DNA of 64,000 bases from Syntrophaceae bacterium UBA6087 (GCA_002448235.1 DIXF01000018.1:144137-208136), one strand, 5' to 3'; shown: positions 17,180 to 26,446, counted from the stretch's first letter. Translations and numbers: made by a program. Notes: generated by a model not told the origin, from the sequence alone.

Positions 17180-17325
17180 GCCCGGCACCCACACCTGAAT
17201 CGATTTTTTAAAAATATTCTATGATTCAGGAAGTATATCTAAAAACCTCTATTCTGCATATATCTAATCTCCGTAAAAACCGGCACGTGCCGTGCAGGCT
17301 GCTCGGTATGCTCCTCGTCCTCAAC

Positions 17326-18249
17326 TCATTCCTTCTTGCCGGCCCCGCCGGTCAGGAAATCCGGGTGTGCATATGCAGGGTTCGGATAGGTATAGAAACC
17401 CTTTCTCGTCTTGGCCCCCAGCTCGCCCTTGTCCACGTACTTTTTGAGAAGGTCCGCATTCGCCTGGGCCTGCGCATCCTTGCCTTTTTTGGCCCAGTAG
17501 TCGGTGATGGTCCATACGGTTTTCAGCCCTATCTGGTCCATGATGCCGAACGGCCCCATAGGCATGAGCGTCACGCCCATCCATGCCCGGTCGATATCCG
17601 TGTAGCTCGCCACATCGCGGGTCGCCAGGGTCATTGCCGTGAAGAAGAGGTTCGAGATCATGGCGTTGAACACGTAGCCGTTGTTCTCCCGGTGGAGCAT
17701 AATGGCAACCTGCCCGATCTTTACGGCAAAGTCGTAGACGAGCTGGGTTATTTCAGGGTCGGTGCCGGGATGAGGCATGACATCCACGACATTGGTGGTA
17801 CGGACATCGTGAAAATGCAGCGCCACGAGCTTCTCCGGCCTGCCGGTCGATGAAGCGAACTTCGAAGGCATGAGCAGCGAGGTGTTGGTGGTGAAGATTG
17901 TCCGCTCCGGGCAGAGCTCGTTGAACCGGGCAAACACCTTTGACTTGATCTCCGGGTTCTCAGGGACCGACTCACTGACGATATCCGCATCCCGTGCAGC
18001 TTCCTCCGGGTCGGAGGTCGCAGAGATCCTTTTCATGATTTCTCCCAACTGCTCGGGAGTGATCCTGCCCATGGCGGCAAACCACTGCGAGCCGAGCTTT
18101 TCCATGCGCTTGACGGAATCCTTGAGGATATCGTCGGAGAGGTCGTACATCACGACTTCATACCCGTGCATGGCGCATACAAATCCGATCTGCTGGCCCA
18201 TGGTGCCTGCCCCCAGAATAAGAACTTTCTTAATGTCTTTGATCTTCAT
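17326..18249 (-). CDS. 3-hydroxyacyl-CoA dehydrogenase
   Basis: A 307-residue NAD-dependent enzyme. The Rossmann motif GAGTMGQQIGFVCAMHGYEV is at about 13-32. The catalytic region SKVALHFHDV-like segment (LVALHFHDVRTTNVVDVMPHPGTD) supplies the His-Glu/Asp pair seen in this family, although HFHD replaces the more common HFFNP. The C-terminal domain carries GVTLMPMGPFGIMDQIGL. It would oxidise a 3-hydroxyacyl-CoA to 3-ketoacyl-CoA. It lies 69 nt after the SDR gene and 146 nt before the carboxylase alpha gene. Confidence 0.87.
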   Translation of the reverse strand: MKIKDIKKVLILGAGTMGQQIGFVCAMHGYEVVMYDLSDDILKDSVKRMEKLGSQWFAAMGRITPEQLGEIMKRISATSDPEEAARDADIVSESVPENPEIKSKVFARFNELCPERTIFTTNTSLLMPSKFASSTGRPEKLVALHFHDVRTTNVVDVMPHPGTDPEITQLVYDFAVKIGQVAIMLHRENNGYVFNAMISNLFFTAMTLATRDVASYTDIDRAWMGVTLMPMGPFGIMDQIGLKTVWTITDYWAKKGKDAQAQANADLLKKYVDKGELGAKTRKGFYTYPNPAYAHPDFLTGGAGKKE

Positions 18250-18318
18250 ATGGTTTTCCTTTCACCCCTTGAGAAGAGTAGATCAACACTTTCCGAAATT
18301 TGTGCATCGGTTATTTCA

Positions 18319-19083
18319 TTAAGCAAGTGCACCGCCGTCCACGACAAAGCTTGCACCGGTCGTGAAGGATGCGGCATCCGATACGAGGTAGAGCACCACT
18401 CCCGCGATCTCCCTGGGCTCGGCATGCCTGGCCATGGGGATCATCTTGACCGCTATGTCGTGCACTGCGTCGTTCTGCATGATAGCCTTGGAGAAGTGGG
18501 TGTCGACAAGGCCGGGCAGCAGGGCATTGACCCGGATGTTCTTCCCGGCGAGCTCCTTGGCAAAGGCCATGGTCATGGAGATCATCGCCGCCTTGGTGAT
18601 GGAGTACACGCCCTGGAACAGGGCAGGTTTCACGCCGTTTACAGAAGACACGTTCACGACCGAGCCCCCGCCTGATATCTCCATGAGTCCGGCTGCGTGC
18701 TGGATGAGGAAGAACGGGCCTTTGAGGTTCACGTCGAAGGTCTTGTTCCATATCCCCTCGTCGGCACCCAGCATGTCGCCGAAGTACGGGTTCGTAGCAG
18801 CGTTATTAATAAGGATATCGAGCTTGCCGAAGTTTTCTTTGATCCGGTCCATGAGGTCCTCGATCTGCTTCAAGTCGCCCACATTGCATGCCATAACCGA
18901 AGCTTTGCCGCCGCGCGAGGCTATTGCATCGGCTACGCCTTTCAAGGCATCGGCTTTCCTGCTCACGAGGATGCAATGGGCTCCGTAATCGGCCAGAGTA
19001 AGGGCAATCGCTTCGCCAATCCCTCTACTCGCGCCGGTTACCAGAGCGATCTTCCCGTTGAGTGAAAAATCAATTTTTGTCAT
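18319..19083 (-). CDS. Short-chain dehydrogenase/reductase (FabG-like)
   Basis: A 254-residue classical SDR. TGASRGIGEA (about 17-26) is the nucleotide loop, NNAATNP follows, and the active site shows Ser in VVNVSSVNG and Tyr-Lys in YSITKAAM. The C-terminus VSDAASFTTGASFVVDGG is the normal FabG ending. The probable reaction is 3-hydroxyacyl to 3-oxoacyl conversion or a related alcohol oxidation. It is the first gene of the minus-strand carboxylase series, read from the promoter at 19255-19283. Confidence 0.9.
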   Translation of the reverse strand: MTKIDFSLNGKIALVTGASRGIGEAIALTLADYGAHCILVSRKADALKGVADAIASRGGKASVMACNVGDLKQIEDLMDRIKENFGKLDILINNAATNPYFGDMLGADEGIWNKTFDVNLKGPFFLIQHAAGLMEISGGGSVVNVSSVNGVKPALFQGVYSITKAAMISMTMAFAKELAGKNIRVNALLPGLVDTHFSKAIMQNDAVHDIAVKMIPMARHAEPREIAGVVLYLVSDAASFTTGASFVVDGGALA

Positions 19084-19254
19084 TGGCTACTCCTTTTATA
19101 CTAGTTGGTTGCATCTGTGACTGCTTTCTTTAATGATCCCGATCCCTGAATCTTCCTTTTGCGCCTTCATTTTTCATACTCTGACCCCGGAAGACAAGGT
19201 ATATTCCTTGTGACGCTCCACTTTATTGCCCTATTGTTTATACATTCTCCGGTA

Positions 19255-19283
19255 TAAATATATTTTTTCATAGTCTTTGTCAA
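19255..19283 (-). promoter_or_regulatory. Sigma-70 promoter of the SDR-carboxylase series
   Basis: On the minus strand TTGACA (19283-19278), a 17-nt spacer, then TATTTA (19260-19255). It is divergent from, and 7 nt away from, the plus-strand promoter at 19291. Confidence 0.6.
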
Positions 19284-19290
19284 TTACTAC

Positions 19291-19319
19291 TTGACTTTAT
19301 CATAGTTGGAGTGTATAAT
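19291..19319 (+). promoter_or_regulatory. Strong sigma-70 promoter of the TetR-dehydratase operon
   Basis: TTGACT (19291-19296), exactly 17 nt, then consensus TATAAT (19314-19319). CATAG at 19301 and CTATG at 19325 form an interrupted inverted pair that could be a TetR operator. The 5' leader of about 117 nt before ATG 19443 is AT-rich. Confidence 0.7.
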
Positions 19320-19442
19320 AAGGGCTATGAAAATAAGTGATGCTCTGAAAACCATATCCGAAACCGTGTCGTTGCTTTTATTTCTTGACTGTGAATACCT
19401 TCCCGCTAGGAAAATAATACAAAAAACCAATGGGGAGGGAAT

Positions 19443-20129
19443 ATGACCAAGACAAATCCGAAGGCCGAGAGAAGAGAGCGGATCATCGAGAGCGCATTGA
19501 AGATCTTTGCCGAAAAAGGCTTCCAGGACGCGACCATCTCCGAGATCAGCAAGGCTGCCGGTGTATCCGATGCAACCGTATACGAATATTTCAACTCCAA
19601 GGAAGAGCTCCTGTTCACGATCCCGGAAGACATCACCGAGGAATCTATCAGAGAAACCGAGAAGGTCCTCCCCTACCTGCGCGGAGCCGAGTCCAAGCTG
19701 AGGGCCATTGTTCAGAGCTACATCACCACCTATGAGAAGAACCCGGAATACGCCAATCTCATCATGCTCCACCTCAAGGCCAACCGGAACTTTATCAAGT
19801 CAAAGGCTTACGAAGTGGTCCGTGATGCGGCCCGCATGCTGCTTGCCTGCATCAATGAAGGAATCGGGGACGGAACCTTCAAGAAGGAAACCGACCCCTA
19901 TCTCGTCCGATCCATGATCCTCGGCACCATCGAGCACCTCTACACCCGAAAGCATCTCCAGGGCGCGCCGGACAACATGAGGGAGCAGGTCGACCCCATC
20001 GTCGATCTGGTACTCGATGGCATACGGGTATTGAAACAACCGAAGGGCATATCTCTTCACCTGCATCTTACCGGCGACGTACAGGCGCCGGATCAAAACG
20101 TGACAATCACGGAGGAAGAAAAAACATGA
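19443..20129 (+). CDS. TetR-family transcriptional regulator
   Basis: A 228-residue regulator. The HTH reads RRERIIESALKIFAEKGF, then ISEISKAAGVSDATVYEYFNSKEELLF. The ligand domain has AESKLRAIVQSYITTYEKNPEY and GIGDGTFKKETDPYLVRSMILGT, which resemble the corresponding parts of the double TetR protein at 57581. RBS GGGAGGG precedes the start. It overlaps the dehydratase gene by 4 nt, so it probably regulates its own operon. The effector is likely a CoA ester (inference). Confidence 0.9.
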   Translation: MTKTNPKAERRERIIESALKIFAEKGFQDATISEISKAAGVSDATVYEYFNSKEELLFTIPEDITEESIRETEKVLPYLRGAESKLRAIVQSYITTYEKNPEYANLIMLHLKANRNFIKSKAYEVVRDAARMLLACINEGIGDGTFKKETDPYLVRSMILGTIEHLYTRKHLQGAPDNMREQVDPIVDLVLDGIRVLKQPKGISLHLHLTGDVQAPDQNVTITEEEKT

Positions 20130-21679
20130 CTATTCAGGCCGCACAAAAACCAGGCAGCGCCGAAAAACCATCGGAGACCACGGATAGTATGAGGACGAGG
20201 GAACAGTATATCGAAGGACTGCGCAAGATGCGCAGGAATCTCTACTACAACGGGTCGCTCATCGACCGCGACGACGAGCTGCAGATGCCGACCTTAAACG
20301 TCATGGGGGTCACCTTCGATGCAGTGAGAGACCCTGAACTGAAAGATCTCTGCACGGCTACTTCCCACCTGACCGGGCAGACGATCAACCGTTTCTGCCA
20401 TATCCACCAGAACACGTGCGATCTCCACAAAAAGCAGGACATGACCCGGGCCCTGTGCCGCAAAGTGGGTTTCTGCATCCAGCGCTGCATGGGCATCGAC
20501 TCCATCAATGCCGTCAATGCGGTCTCGTTCGAGGCGGACAAGCTGAACAACGGCAGAACCGAGTATCACAAGAATTTCCTCAAATGGCTCGAAAACTTCC
20601 AGAGAAAAGACCTCGTCGGCGCCTGCGCACAGACCGACGTGAAAGGCGAGCGCCTGAAGAGGCCCATCGAGCAGACCGACCCGGATATGTACCTGCACGT
20701 CGTAGAGAAGAGGAGCGACGGCATCGTTGTCCGGGGGTGCAAGCTCCACATCTCGGAGGCATCCATAGCCGACGAGATCATCGTGATCCCCACCAGGGCC
20801 CTTGGCCCCGACGAGAAGGAGTATGCCGTTGCGTTCGCCGTTCCGGCAGACCATGAGGGCGTCAAGCAGGTGCTTTCCATCCATAACTACCGGAAGCGCA
20901 CACACTATCACAAAGGCTTTGTCGGAGGTTACACCGACTCATACATCATCTTCGACGATGTGTTCGTCCCCTGGGACCGGGTCTTCCTGTGCGGAGAGAA
21001 CGACCACGGCGGCGTATGCGCCCTGCTGTTCGCCCTTTTCCATCGCCACAGCTACTCGGGCTGCAAGCCCGCCATCGGCGACATCCTCACCGGCATGGCG
21101 TCCCTGGCAGCGAAACACAACGGCGTGCGCAAGACCGGCCATGTCCGGGAGATGCTCTCCGAGTTCATCAAGATCACCGAACTGGGCTATGCTGCCGGGT
21201 ATACCGCATCGGCTTTCGGCAAGCCCGAGGTGTACATCCCCGGGTTCGGACCTGTCCCCTACGGTCCGGGAAGCTGCATCCCCAATTCGATCTATGCCAA
21301 CGTGGGAAGGTGCCTCACCGGCGAGGCAGTGTTCGAAGAGCAGGAGATGCTCTGCAGCATCGCGGGCGGTTTGCCTGCAACGTTCCCGAACGAGGGAGAC
21401 CTCACCAACCCCGAGCTCAAGCCCCTGCTGGAAAAATACCTCAACCGCAATCCCAATGTCCCGATAGAAGACCAGATCAAGTTCTGGATGCTCTACATCG
21501 ATTTTTCCTGCTCCGGCTTCACCGGACCCATGAACTATGGAAACTACCACGGCGGCGGCTCCCCCATCATGGAGCAGATCGCCATTACCTCGCAGTACGA
21601 CATCAAGCTGCGCGAAAACCTCGTGAACAGCATTGCAGGGGTTGAAGAGCTGAAGCCCGGCAATCTTACAACATTGTAA
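20126..21679 (+). CDS. 4-hydroxybutyryl-CoA dehydratase-type [4Fe-4S]/FAD enzyme (HpaB family)
   Basis: A 517-residue protein of the family that includes 4-hydroxybutyryl-CoA dehydratase/vinylacetyl-CoA isomerase and flavin hydroxylases. Unlike the hydroxylases, it keeps the four expected cluster ligands: C117xxxC121 (GFCIQRCMG), and His306 with Cys313 (FHRHSYSGC), the same His-x6-Cys spacing known for the clostridial AbfD enzyme. It should catalyse a radical-type dehydration through a ketyl mechanism; this enzyme class is oxygen-sensitive. It is co-transcribed with the TetR gene (4-nt overlap) and ends at a terminator. The exact hydroxyacyl-CoA is unknown. Confidence 0.85.
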   Translation: MTIQAAQKPGSAEKPSETTDSMRTREQYIEGLRKMRRNLYYNGSLIDRDDELQMPTLNVMGVTFDAVRDPELKDLCTATSHLTGQTINRFCHIHQNTCDLHKKQDMTRALCRKVGFCIQRCMGIDSINAVNAVSFEADKLNNGRTEYHKNFLKWLENFQRKDLVGACAQTDVKGERLKRPIEQTDPDMYLHVVEKRSDGIVVRGCKLHISEASIADEIIVIPTRALGPDEKEYAVAFAVPADHEGVKQVLSIHNYRKRTHYHKGFVGGYTDSYIIFDDVFVPWDRVFLCGENDHGGVCALLFALFHRHSYSGCKPAIGDILTGMASLAAKHNGVRKTGHVREMLSEFIKITELGYAAGYTASAFGKPEVYIPGFGPVPYGPGSCIPNSIYANVGRCLTGEAVFEEQEMLCSIAGGLPATFPNEGDLTNPELKPLLEKYLNRNPNVPIEDQIKFWMLYIDFSCSGFTGPMNYGNYHGGGSPIMEQIAITSQYDIKLRENLVNSIAGVEELKPGNLTTL

Positions 21680-21700
21680 TACTGTTCATAGCTTAATGCC

Positions 21701-21734
21701 GGGTACGCCCTCATAAGGCGTACCCGATTTTTTC
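21701..21734 (+). terminator. Intrinsic terminator
   Basis: A perfect 9-bp stem, GGGTACGCC / GGCGTACCC, with loop CTCATAA, then GATTTTTTC. It lies 22 nt after the dehydratase stop and separates it from the amidase gene. Confidence 0.88.
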
Positions 21735-21796
21735 AGAGTCGGGCATCTTCTTCAAAGGGAACCCTTATGCGTTCCTGACAGGAAGCTTACATAGCG

Positions 21797-23341
21797 ATGA
21801 GACCTTTTCCTGAGTATGATTCATATGATGCACTCGGCCTGGCAGAGCTCGTCAGGAAACGGGAGGTCGGAGCTGACGAGCTCTGCGAAGAGGCCATCCG
21901 CCACATCGAACGCATCAATCCGGAGATCAACGCCGTCATACTCCAGAGGTTCGATTCCGCACGGAAAGCAGCCCGGGGAAAACTCAAGGAAGGTCCGTTC
22001 AGCGGAGTGCCTTTCCTTACCAGGGATCTCCTCACCAGCTACTCCGGCATCCCTCAGACCGCAGGAGCAGGAAAAGGGTGCGAACCGGATGATAACTGCG
22101 AGCTGATGAGGCGCTATATGGCCACGGGCGTTATCGTCCTCGGCGAGACGAATACCCCCGAGTCGTGCCTGGCCGCCTGCACCGGACCCTTGTCCAACGG
22201 CCGCACACGAAACCCCTGGAGCCGGGACCACGAGCCCGGAGGCACCAGCGGAGGGTCAGCGGCTGCCGTGGCGAGCGGCATGGTGCCGATGGCCTCGGGA
22301 AGCGATGCATGCGGGTCGCTTCGCATCCCTGCTTCGTGCTGCGGTCTCTTCGGACTGAAACCTACGCGAGGGCGCACGCCCACAGGCCCGAATCATGGAG
22401 AGCTCTGGCAGGGGGCGCTGGCGGAGCATGTCGTTACCCGCACCGTACGCGACAGCGCGGCCATGCTGGATGCCGTACAGGGGGCGGACATCGGCGCACC
22501 GTACGTCATACCGGGGCCCGAGCATTCGTACCTGGAGGAGCTTAAAAAAGAACCGGGAACTCTCCGGATTGCATTCACCACAAGGTCGCCCCTGGGCACA
22601 GAGGTGCACCCCGAGTGCAGAGCCGCGGTGGAAAATGCGGCGCACCTCCTTATGAGCCTCGGCCATACGGTAGAGGAGGCAGAGCCTGACATTGACGGAT
22701 CTGCCATGGCAAAGAGCTTTTTCATGCTTTCATTCGGGGAGACGTCTGCAGATATATCCGAGCTCAAATCCGTATTGGGCAGAAAGCCCGTTGCTGCGGA
22801 TCTCGAAGACGCTGCCTGGGTCTTCAAGCTGCTCGGCGACTCTTTCTCGGCCGGAGATTTCGTTCTCTCCATGAGGCGGTGGAACACCTTTGCCCGGCGG
22901 ATGGGCCTCTTTCTCAAGAAATACGACCTTTACCTCACCCCCACCCTGGCGACACCGCCGGCCAGGATCGGCGAGGCAAGGCACAAGCCCCTGGAAAGCC
23001 TTCTCATCAAGATCGTCGGCCAGTTCAGCAAGGCGAGCTTTACGACCATGTCGGCCATCATCGATGAGTTCGCCGTCGAAAGCCTGGCCGGGAACCCCTT
23101 CACTCCGATCGCAAATATCGCGGGACTTCCGGCCATGTCCGTACCGCTCCACTGGACGGCAACAGGCCTGCCGTGCGGGGTGCAGCTCATCGGTCCCTTC
23201 GGCGGCGAGGCTGCCCTATTTAAGCTGGCAGCCCAGCTCGAAAATGCCCGGCCATGGTTCGCCAGGCGCCCCTATGTCGCGATGCGGGAGAAACGCCTTC
23301 CCGGCAATACCCGCATGAGGGTGCAAAGCTGGGGCAATTAA
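21797..23341 (+). CDS. Amidase-signature family protein with Lys-to-Arg change
   Basis: A 514-residue amidase-signature protein. The glycine-serine loop GGTSGGSAAAVASG (about 148-161) and the nucleophile region GSDACGSLRIPASCCGLFGLKPTRGR, with Ser174, are well kept. The family's catalytic triad is Ser-cisSer-Lys, and the Lys is normally found in a GVPxxxKD motif. Here the motif is GVPFLTRDLL, so Arg76 stands in the Lys position. It may be a low-activity amidase, use a changed mechanism, or be a binding protein. Substrate unknown; the RBS is weak. Confidence 0.82.
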   Translation: MRPFPEYDSYDALGLAELVRKREVGADELCEEAIRHIERINPEINAVILQRFDSARKAARGKLKEGPFSGVPFLTRDLLTSYSGIPQTAGAGKGCEPDDNCELMRRYMATGVIVLGETNTPESCLAACTGPLSNGRTRNPWSRDHEPGGTSGGSAAAVASGMVPMASGSDACGSLRIPASCCGLFGLKPTRGRTPTGPNHGELWQGALAEHVVTRTVRDSAAMLDAVQGADIGAPYVIPGPEHSYLEELKKEPGTLRIAFTTRSPLGTEVHPECRAAVENAAHLLMSLGHTVEEAEPDIDGSAMAKSFFMLSFGETSADISELKSVLGRKPVAADLEDAAWVFKLLGDSFSAGDFVLSMRRWNTFARRMGLFLKKYDLYLTPTLATPPARIGEARHKPLESLLIKIVGQFSKASFTTMSAIIDEFAVESLAGNPFTPIANIAGLPAMSVPLHWTATGLPCGVQLIGPFGGEAALFKLAAQLENARPWFARRPYVAMREKRLPGNTRMRVQSWGN

Positions 23342-23380
23342 CACGGAGCCGGCTCCAACAATCATGAGAAGGTCTTTCCT

Positions 23381-24865
23381 CTAGCTTTCCTGCTTCAGTC
23401 CGCCGAGATACATGCCGTAATGCGCCATGCCCGCGATTATGGTTACCGCGTCTTCAGGTGTCGAAAGCGTTACCACGGGCCCGAAGCTTGTCTGCCTCAG
23501 GGCGAGACCTTCTTCGGTCAGCCCTACCACAAGTATCGGCTTGCCCGTCTCTTTTTGTATTTTACCGATGCCTGATATGACGCGGTCCTCTGCCTGGATC
23601 TGCGCCTTGAGCACGGATAGTTTCAGCTCTTTTGAGTAAAGCGTGCCGTCAAACCGCTCCTGACAGGCAATGAAATCTTCCACATAGCGCGACCTTCCCA
23701 CGATGCCGAGGGCGATCAGGGAATCAACCTCGTCCCATTCGGCAAGGGCACGGATCACGTGGAGATACAGTTCAGGATCTCCCTCGCCCACTACGTCCAC
23801 AGGATTCCTTCTGTTCCAGTATTGCGGGAGTCGGGCATCGAGCTCCCTGATGATGGAAGAAGGCAGTTCGGGCAGAGCAAGGCCTTTATCCTCACACTGA
23901 TCCGCGGCGACGATACCCCACCCTCCCCCCATGGTCATGACGGCGACCCGGTTGGAAGGCGGAATCGGCAGAACGGTCATGGCAGCGGAAACATTCATAA
24001 GCTCCGAGGGTGTGTCTACCTGGATGACTCCTACCTGGGTGAACATGGCCGTGTACGTGGAGTACGAGCCTGCCAGGGAACCGGTATGCGAACTCGCCGC
24101 ACTTGAACCGGCTTGTGACCGGCCGGCCTTCAGGGCAACCACCGGCTTTTTCTTTGTCACCTCCCCGGCGATCTCCATGAATTCCCTGCCGTTGGCTATG
24201 CCCTCGATGTACATGGCTATGGCCTTGATCTCATCTTTTCTGCCCATGTAGGCAAGCAGATCGCTGGCGTGCAGCATTGCCTCATTGCCGGTCCCTGCGT
24301 AGAGAGAAAGGCCGACGCCTTTCTGGGCTATCCACTTTATAATCTGCAGACCCAGGTTGCCGCTCTGGGAGATTACCGCAAGACCTCCGGGTTTTGCGGC
24401 CGTGGAAGTCGGCAGGGCCTCGAAATAGTGATGAGCCGAGGCTATGCCCATGGTATTCGGCCCGATGAATACGATGCCGCCCTGGCGGGCGATATCCATG
24501 ATCTCCCTTTCGATCCGCGCACCTTCGTCGCCCATTTCCCTGAACCCGGAAGAAATGATCACGGCAGCGGCAATGCCTTTCGCTACGCACTCTTTCAAGG
24601 CATTGGGTATATGTGTAGCCGGTATGACCAGCACGGCAAGGTCTACAGGCTCGGGAATCGCCGTCAGGTTTGGATAACACGTGATCCCCAGGATCTTGTC
24701 CTTTTTGGGATTAACAGGGAAGACTTTCCCTTTATAATCCCAGCCGAGGATCGATGTGACAATGAGGTTCCCCCATTTCACCGGCACTTCCGATGCACCG
24801 ACCACAGCCACTGAAGACGGATAAAACATCTTATCAAGCTTGTTGTTCAGTTCGATTCTGTCCAT
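23381..24865 (-). CDS. ADP-forming acyl-CoA synthetase, alpha subunit
   Basis: A 494-residue protein with a CoA-binding domain (SSVAVVGASEVPVKWGN at about 17-33), a succinyl-CoA-synthetase-like flavodoxin domain (ISQSGNLGLQIIKW) and the phosphohistidine loop SSHTGSLAGS with His260. This is the alpha chain of NDP-forming acetate/acyl-CoA ligase. The ATP-grasp beta chain that would phosphorylate ADP is neither fused nor adjacent, so it must be elsewhere. The enzyme would conserve energy by turning acyl-CoA into acid plus ATP, which is common in anaerobes. Confidence 0.87.
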   Translation of the reverse strand: MDRIELNNKLDKMFYPSSVAVVGASEVPVKWGNLIVTSILGWDYKGKVFPVNPKKDKILGITCYPNLTAIPEPVDLAVLVIPATHIPNALKECVAKGIAAAVIISSGFREMGDEGARIEREIMDIARQGGIVFIGPNTMGIASAHHYFEALPTSTAAKPGGLAVISQSGNLGLQIIKWIAQKGVGLSLYAGTGNEAMLHASDLLAYMGRKDEIKAIAMYIEGIANGREFMEIAGEVTKKKPVVALKAGRSQAGSSAASSHTGSLAGSYSTYTAMFTQVGVIQVDTPSELMNVSAAMTVLPIPPSNRVAVMTMGGGWGIVAADQCEDKGLALPELPSSIIRELDARLPQYWNRRNPVDVVGEGDPELYLHVIRALAEWDEVDSLIALGIVGRSRYVEDFIACQERFDGTLYSKELKLSVLKAQIQAEDRVISGIGKIQKETGKPILVVGLTEEGLALRQTSFGPVVTLSTPEDAVTIIAGMAHYGMYLGGLKQES

Positions 24866-25017
24866 TTTTTATCCCTCACCGGATGTCGTTCAGAGAAGCG
24901 TACATACCTTTGACTCCCCTTATTCCTTTGTACGAAACTCATCTTATAAAGACCACCACATAACTGCAAGGGGTTATTGAACGAGGCAATCATTGATTTA
25001 AGATCTGAGGATTCAAT

Positions 25018-25046
25018 AAAAAGGCAGGGCCGTGAAGAGCCCTGCC
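25018..25046 (-). terminator. Intrinsic terminator of the PEP-CTERM gene
   Basis: Read on the minus strand, GGCAGGGC, an 8-nt loop, GCCCTGCC, then TTTTTATT. It lies 26 nt beyond the stop of the PEP-CTERM gene. Confidence 0.88.
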
Positions 25047-25071
25047 TCTGTTTTCCGGATAAGTAAGCTAC

Positions 25072-25683
25072 TTACTTGCCAATCTTCTTCCTGAACCCTG
25101 CAAGACCAAGAAGGCCCGAGCCAAGGAGCAGGAGGGTGGCGGGCTCGGGGACCGGGGCTGTTCCGTTATCGCCGTTTACCGTCAACGTGGATGAATCAAG
25201 ATAAAAATCACCAAAATCCGATGAAACCAAAACGTTTAACGTGCCGTCATGCCAGATATCCAAAGTGCCCCAAACATTTCCCGTGTATGTTTCCGATCCG
25301 TTCGTAAAAGTATACGCATGCGACTCAAGGCCGAAAGAGATCTTGGCACTCTCAGTTCCATCCGGGGTAGTAACGGTTACCCAGTCCCAGATGGGAAAGA
25401 TCCACCAATACCCAACAACCTTGTATACGCTGGTTGTATCATTGGTGTTATCATCATATAATCCGACTTCCAGACTGAAGGAGTCAATCGTATCATTGCC
25501 ACCCGTCCACCAGGATGAAAAACCATCATCCGAGATGTCATGCCAATAGCTGTAAGTAGGCGGAATCAGTATATCCGGGTCGAAATCTTTTGTATCGGTC
25601 CATGTTACCGGGACAGCCATTGCACTTCCCACCAACCCGAAGAACAGTGCCGCCGTACAGAATGCCAACAATAACCTTTTCAT
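25072..25683 (-). CDS. PEP-CTERM sorted exported protein
   Basis: A 203-residue secreted protein. A signal peptide (KRLLLAFCTAALFFGLVGSAMA) is followed by a low-complexity, Trp/Asp/Thr-rich beta-like body, then a C-terminal PEP-CTERM signal: VPEPATLLLLGSGLLGLAGF and a basic tail RKKIGK. Such proteins are processed by an exosortase and placed on the surface, often with exopolysaccharide. No exosortase gene is in the window. The start is ATG 25683, with GAGGAG 6 nt upstream, not the longer frame to 25764. The body is not recognised. Confidence 0.85.
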   Translation of the reverse strand: MKRLLLAFCTAALFFGLVGSAMAVPVTWTDTKDFDPDILIPPTYSYWHDISDDGFSSWWTGGNDTIDSFSLEVGLYDDNTNDTTSVYKVVGYWWIFPIWDWVTVTTPDGTESAKISFGLESHAYTFTNGSETYTGNVWGTLDIWHDGTLNVLVSSDFGDFYLDSSTLTVNGDNGTAPVPEPATLLLLGSGLLGLAGFRKKIGK

Positions 25684-25779
25684 ATTCAACTCCTCTGAGC
25701 TATTATTAAAATCAATACCCTCTGACTTTTGATATTCCAAGCAACTACCATACCATCCATTCAAATAAATGAATTCACT

Positions 25780-25795
25780 TCATTATTAATAATGA
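25780..25795. promoter_or_regulatory. 16-bp perfect palindrome upstream of the PEP-CTERM gene
   Basis: TCATTATTAATAATGA reads the same on both strands. It is about 97 nt upstream of the start at 25683 and may be an operator. The rest of 25684-25976 is AT-rich and holds no gene that I can support. Confidence 0.45.
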
Positions 25796-25976
25796 TACCG
25801 CCCTCAGCCTCCATCATTGCAAAATAATCCGACAATCCTGAATACCCGCACCGTCCCGTTTTGCGGCAGAACTATGTAACCTATAGTAATTATAAGTCAA
25901 TTAACGATCACCCGGAATATTGCAGTGTCGATAAAGTTAACAAGCAGGACCCGGTTTTGGTGAATAGGAGAGTGAC

Positions 25977-26426
25977 TCAATGAGTCTTGTCACCTGTTTT
26001 TGTCAACTTGTCGCTTATCAGTTCAAGCTGCTCAATCTCAGAAGAGAAATGGTCCACGCTCCTGTTCAGAGCCGGGTACACATCAGCAATCTGAGCCGTT
26101 TCGATAATCAGTTGCTGTATGTTCCTGATTTCGTTGTTGACCAGGCGGCTTAAGTGATCGAGTTCCAGTCTGGAGAGATCTGTGGTTTTCGTCTCTCTCC
26201 TTTCTTGTGGTTTCTCAATCTTCCTCGTTTTCTTCTTTTCTACTTTGATCAATTCTTCAACCGGCTCCCCGAGAGCTTCAGACAACTTGATCAACACTTT
26301 TCTGCTCGGCCTTTGCGGAGGATTCTTTTCATATGTCGAGATGGTATTTGCCGATATTCCGCTGATCTCTGAAAGCCGGCTCATGGTGAGCCCCTTTGAT
26401 TTGCGTGTTTCCGTTAACTGATTCAT
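25977..26426 (-). CDS. XRE-family (Cro/CI-type) DNA-binding protein
   Basis: A 149-residue regulator. The N-terminal HTH (about 5-60) has LTETRKSKGLTMSRLSEISGISANTISTYEKN, typical of the XRE family. A basic linker (KVEKKKTRKIEKPQERRETK) follows, then a C-terminal helical, probably coiled-coil region rich in Glu, Ile and Leu. There is no peptidase domain. Its targets may include the direct repeats just upstream. It stands in an accessory patch and has no obvious partner. Confidence 0.82.
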   Translation of the reverse strand: MNQLTETRKSKGLTMSRLSEISGISANTISTYEKNPPQRPSRKVLIKLSEALGEPVEELIKVEKKKTRKIEKPQERRETKTTDLSRLELDHLSRLVNNEIRNIQQLIIETAQIADVYPALNRSVDHFSSEIEQLELISDKLTKTGDKTH

Positions 26427-26446
26427 AAAAATCCTTTCCCTGAATA

